Source of the DNA: CALDTK01 sp965215215 | Lineage (GTDB): Bacteria > Bacteroidota > Bacteroidia > Chitinophagales > Saprospiraceae | Reading direction: 5' to 3' | DNA length: 64,000 nucleotides | Assembly (NCBI GenBank): GCA_965215215.1 | Contig: OZ244043.1 | Span: 1,054,001-1,118,000, forward strand | Translations under genes and position numbers: made by a program | The notes under the pieces: generated by a model | Seen by the model: the letters and a program-made list of their open reading frames with translations, nothing else | What the model was told of the DNA's origin: nothing | The model's database searches: none | Shown: positions 61,531-64,000 of the stretch, in pieces | Numbering within the stretch: position 1 is the stretch's first letter | Layout: each line of letters begins with the position of its first letter

Positions 61531-63171
61531 TTAAGCTTTGCCGGTGAGTGCCTGCTTGAGCGAGACGACTTCGAAGGGTTTCGGGACGGTAGACTCCTCG
61601 GCCGTGCGGTGCGCCATGTAGTGTGGCGACATGATCTCGACGTTCGCATCGCGGAACACATCTTGCATGTGCCCGTGCAGCTCGGAATACGTACGCGGCA
61701 TAGCGTGCGAATCCTTGGTAAACGCATTGAGCTCGTACTCGACGTACCAATCCTGCAGGGCCTTTTGCAGTACGAACGGCTCCGGGGTTTTAGCGATAGC
61801 GGCGGTGCGGCGGGCCGCCTCCACGAGGAGCTCGTGTACCTGCGGCCAAGGGACATCGTAGCCGATGGTCACGCTGCTGTGGACGATGACGCCCTGCGTC
61901 TCGGCGAGGGAGGTGAAGTTGACGATCCCACCGCCGAGCAGGGCGGCATTCGGGATGGTTACCTCCTCGTTTTTGGTCGTGCGCAGGCGGGTGACCAGGA
62001 GATTTTTACCGATCACATCGCCGGTTACGTCGTTGATCTTAACGCGGTGCCCGACTTGAAACGGACGCATGTAAGTGAGGATAACTCCCGAAACCGCGTT
62101 GCTGATGGCCCCGGCCGAGCCCAGGGAGAGGAGCAGGCCGACGAAAACCGAGATCCCCTGAAAGGCATCCGAACCGGCCCCGGGTAGGTAAGGGAAGATG
62201 ACCACGAGCGTGAAGACGCAAATCAAGCCCCTCACCAAGTTTGCGGTCGGCTTGGCCCAATCGGAGTAAAATCCCTCGAAGTGCAGCTCGTCGCGCTGGA
62301 CCTTGTTCGCGATGAAGTTGACCACCTTGAGCAGTTGGGAAGCGGCCCACACGATGACCATGATGAAGAGCAGCTTCGGCACGAAGTCGATCACGCTCGC
62401 CCACACGTAATGCACCGGATTGAGCACGTACACCAGGAGGCGCTCGCCGAATCCACGGGTGTAGGCCAACTGGCTAAACAGGAAGGGCAAGTAGAGGTAG
62501 AGGAGAAGGAGCAACGTGGTAACACGCAGTACCCGGAGCAGGCCCAGCGCCAGGGCGGCCTGCGTACCCGGACCGATAAGCTTGAGCACGCGCTGCGACT
62601 GTGCGTCTTTGCGGGACTCCACGAAGCGCCGCATCCCGTGCCGCAAGTGAAACCGTAGGAAGTTGAACCCTCGATTTATCCCCGCGAACATGAGTACGAG
62701 ACCGACCGAGAAAGCGATGAAAAGGCCGATGTCCGTAAGGATCGTGAGCGTGGAGGTCCGCTCGTACTCGGCGACCAGTGCCGATCGTATGACGGCCCGA
62801 TTGCGTTCGGCCAGCTCCGCGGTCGACAAGCCCTCGCTCTCCGCATCCGCTTCGGTCACGCTGTTGATCACGCGATCGCGGTAGTACACGAGGTGACCGC
62901 TCTCGGCAGCCTCCACGCGGAGACTATCGTATTCGACGAGCGGCAGCTCCGCCAACTCCGCTACGTTGTTGGTGACGATCCGGGCCCGCTGCTCGGTCGT
63001 GAACGACCCTACGTGGTGGTGGAGGACGAAGAGCGTATCGTTGGCGAAGATCACGGGCGACGACTTCGCCGAGAGTCCGCTTACGCTAAAACTCAACCCG
63101 ACCGCCAGCACGAGGCTACAGCGGATCAGCCACGTTACAGCAGGGTGGAGTGTTCGCATGCGGAAATACAT
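61531..63171 (-). CDS. MscS-family mechanosensitive channel with periplasmic N-domain
   Basis: About 546 residues: signal peptide, a periplasmic region (about 35-135), four to five membrane helices (about 140-330), then the MscS pore helix and beta domain. The pore helix GLLLSLGSAGAISNAVSGVI and the MscS beta-domain start RPFQVGHRVKINDVTGDVIG are clear. It releases solutes on hypo-osmotic shock. ATG 63171 is used; ATG 63159 is equally possible. It is convergent with the VCBS gene, only 15 bases apart. Iterated motif at 63079, near-match at 61787. Confidence 0.9.
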   Translation of the reverse strand: MYFRMRTLHPAVTWLIRCSLVLAVGLSFSVSGLSAKSSPVIFANDTLFVLHHHVGSFTTEQRARIVTNNVAELAELPLVEYDSLRVEAAESGHLVYYRDRVINSVTEADAESEGLSTAELAERNRAVIRSALVAEYERTSTLTILTDIGLFIAFSVGLVLMFAGINRGFNFLRFHLRHGMRRFVESRKDAQSQRVLKLIGPGTQAALALGLLRVLRVTTLLLLLYLYLPFLFSQLAYTRGFGERLLVYVLNPVHYVWASVIDFVPKLLFIMVIVWAASQLLKVVNFIANKVQRDELHFEGFYSDWAKPTANLVRGLICVFTLVVIFPYLPGAGSDAFQGISVFVGLLLSLGSAGAISNAVSGVILTYMRPFQVGHRVKINDVTGDVIGKNLLVTRLRTTKNEEVTIPNAALLGGGIVNFTSLAETQGVIVHSSVTIGYDVPWPQVHELLVEAARRTAAIAKTPEPFVLQKALQDWYVEYELNAFTKDSHAMPRTYSELHGHMQDVFRDANVEIMSPHYMAHRTAEESTVPKPFEVVSLKQALTGKA

Positions 63172-63224
63172 CAAATTTTACACCATACGTAAAACCATCC
63201 GTTGGACAGTTATGCAGACAAAGA

Positions 63225-63256
63225 AAGCCCGTCGAACGCGTTGGCTCGACGGGCTT
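63225..63256 (-). terminator. Terminator of the manganese catalase gene
   Basis: A perfect 11-bp stem AAGCCCGTCGA/TCGACGGGCTT with a 10-base loop, 27 bases beyond the catalase stop. On the reverse strand it is followed by TTTCTTTG. Confidence 0.75.
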
Positions 63257-63283
63257 CAGTGATTACGGATGGAGTCGGTCGCC

Positions 63284-64000
63284 CTAAAGGGCGCTCATAA
63301 CCTTGTCGACGACGCCGTTAGCGCCGCCCTTCTCCTGACCTTTTTGCACGGCTGCCTTCGGGCTCGCCATACCGAGATCGGGCACCTCACCGGCGGGCTT
63401 CATCGGTTTCTGGTTGAACGTGCTGCGCCCGTCGAAGCTCTCCCCGGACGACCAGTACCCCTGTGGGCCCGCTTCGTCGTCCTTGCCGAGGGTATAGAAG
63501 GTGTAGTTGTACTCCTCCGGCTCGATCGACTGATCGAAGTTGTTGGGGATCGGGTGGTTCTTACGGCCGCCGAGCTCCTCCCAGGCCGCGAGCCACTGCT
63601 CTTGGTGCATGGTGTCGCGAGCGATCATGAAGGCCAACATGTCCTTCATGCCGGGATCGTCGGTCATTTTGTAAAGCTGCACGGCGAGCATGCGGCCGGT
63701 CGATTCGGCCGTAGCGTTGGCGAGCATGTCCGCGGCTACGTTGCCGGAGGCGTACACGTGGCTGGTGTTGAAAGGTACGCCATTCGAATCCACGGGCATC
63801 GCCGCCATACAGGTCGAAATGACGTGCTGCACGTTCATTCCCCCGAGTGCGGCGTGCACGATCGGGTCGGCGGCGGCGGCGTCCTGCAACGTAGTAGGCG
63901 CGCCCTCGAGATTCATGGCAACGGCGGTAGCCAACATTTCGATATGGGCTATTTCTTCAGTTCCTGTTTCGAGCAACATGTCGCGGTACTTCTTTGGCCC
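63284..64000 (-). CDS. Manganese (non-heme) catalase, 5' end outside the window
   Basis: The frame is open to the window edge (GPKKYRDMLLETGTEEIAHI), so the N-terminal quarter is missing. It decomposes hydrogen peroxide at a di-manganese site. Ligand motifs TEEIAHIEM (Glu and His), TAESTGRML (Glu) and RDTMHQEQW (His) are present. The C-terminal tail after about residue 150 (GPQGYWSSGESFDGRSTFNQ) is typical of bacterial Mn catalases with a soluble extension. The internal ATG at 63979 is not the start. Confidence 0.9.
   Translation of the reverse strand, partial: GPKKYRDMLLETGTEEIAHIEMLATAVAMNLEGAPTTLQDAAAADPIVHAALGGMNVQHVISTCMAAMPVDSNGVPFNTSHVYASGNVAADMLANATAESTGRMLAVQLYKMTDDPGMKDMLAFMIARDTMHQEQWLAAWEELGGRKNHPIPNNFDQSIEPEEYNYTFYTLGKDDEAGPQGYWSSGESFDGRSTFNQKPMKPAGEVPDLGMASPKAAVQKGQEKGGANGVVDKVMSAL

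Larger units (their letters stand above)
11219..63092. repeat. Dispersed 14-base iterated motif GTTTTNGCGNAAGC (15 exact sites)
   Basis: Exact copies on the forward strand start at 11219, 13019, 17158, 20280, 21572, 31678, 38147, 58505 and 60620. Exact copies on the reverse strand occupy 17859-17872, 21210-21223, 31620-31633, 37723-37736, 42211-42224 and 63079-63092. Single mismatches occur at 12205, 12681 and 61787. All 15 are inside genes, in both orientations and at least four codon registers, so selection or spread acts on the DNA and not on the protein. None lies at 1-9.7 kb or 43.3-57.8 kb. Counted by eye; some may be missed. Confidence 0.8.

Noticed and set aside
1..64000. CRISPR arrays, rRNA genes, riboswitches, replication origin
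   Set aside because: No regularly spaced direct repeats, no rRNA-like conserved blocks, no riboswitch core I recognise, and no DnaA-box cluster were seen. One tRNA only.

Overview
The window looks like a chromosomal segment of a GC-rich Bacteroidota, probably of the Saprospiria/Lewinella type (the family-level placement is inference). Supporting signs are gldD and gldE next to ssb and mutY, two secreted proteins with type IX secretion C-terminal domains, a SusC/SusD pair, several TonB-dependent receptor sequences, and a TAnnTTTG-type promoter candidate before recA. Core segments are GC-rich with tightly packed genes. Two accessory segments (1-9.6 kb and 43.3-57.8 kb) carry insertion sequences, broken genes and stretches of lower GC.

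Region 1 (1-9.6 kb) is a decaying array of orphan Rhs C-terminal cassettes. Four units can be made out. Each has the shape [Rhs core/tip fragment] - [gene starting inside or at the tip stop codon, a candidate immunity gene] - [in two units, a conserved small membrane protein] - [an antisense XRE-type repressor fragment, in three units]. Every Rhs and repressor copy is truncated, frameshifted or cut by a nonsense codon. An IS5/IS1031-type element (58-986, TTA duplication) and an IS66 element (3752-6028, GGGCATCG duplication) have inserted into it. A CHC2-type primase remnant lies at its right edge.

Region 2 (9.7-43.3 kb) is core chromosome. It holds an AlbA_2/HATPase-type regulator, a VOC protein, a Tat-exported Gfo/Idh/MocA oxidoreductase, a MazG-like enzyme, dtd, a 1257-residue TPR/DUF3857/transglutaminase-like protein, a glycosyltransferase, two ECF sigma factors, an aminotransferase, a MoxR/RavA ATPase, a SlyD-like isomerase and recA. 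It continues with two leftward gene strings, sigma-mutY-ssb-gldE-gldD and secA-SPOR-rodA-tgt-LptF/G. After these come a lipoprotein, a T9SS cargo protein, tRNA-Cys(GCA), and a TonB receptor paired with a heavy-metal-binding protein.

Region 3 (43.3-57.8 kb) is a transposon-rich island. A second, apparently identical IS66 copy sits about 30 bp upstream of the metal-type TonB receptor. Beyond it are an AT-rich stretch with a T9SS-secreted subtilisin, a different IS66 element nested inside an IS3 remnant, a complete IS3-family element, a TonB-receptor fragment, and a low-GC SusD/SusC pair. Region 4 (57.8-64 kb) returns to core: a large FG-GAP/VCBS lipoprotein divergent from SusC, an MscS channel and a manganese catalase cut by the window edge.

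The most unusual signal is a dispersed 14-base motif, GTTTTNGCGNAAGC. I count 15 exact copies against about 0.01 expected by chance. They lie in both orientations and at least four translation registers, all inside genes, and none is in the accessory regions.
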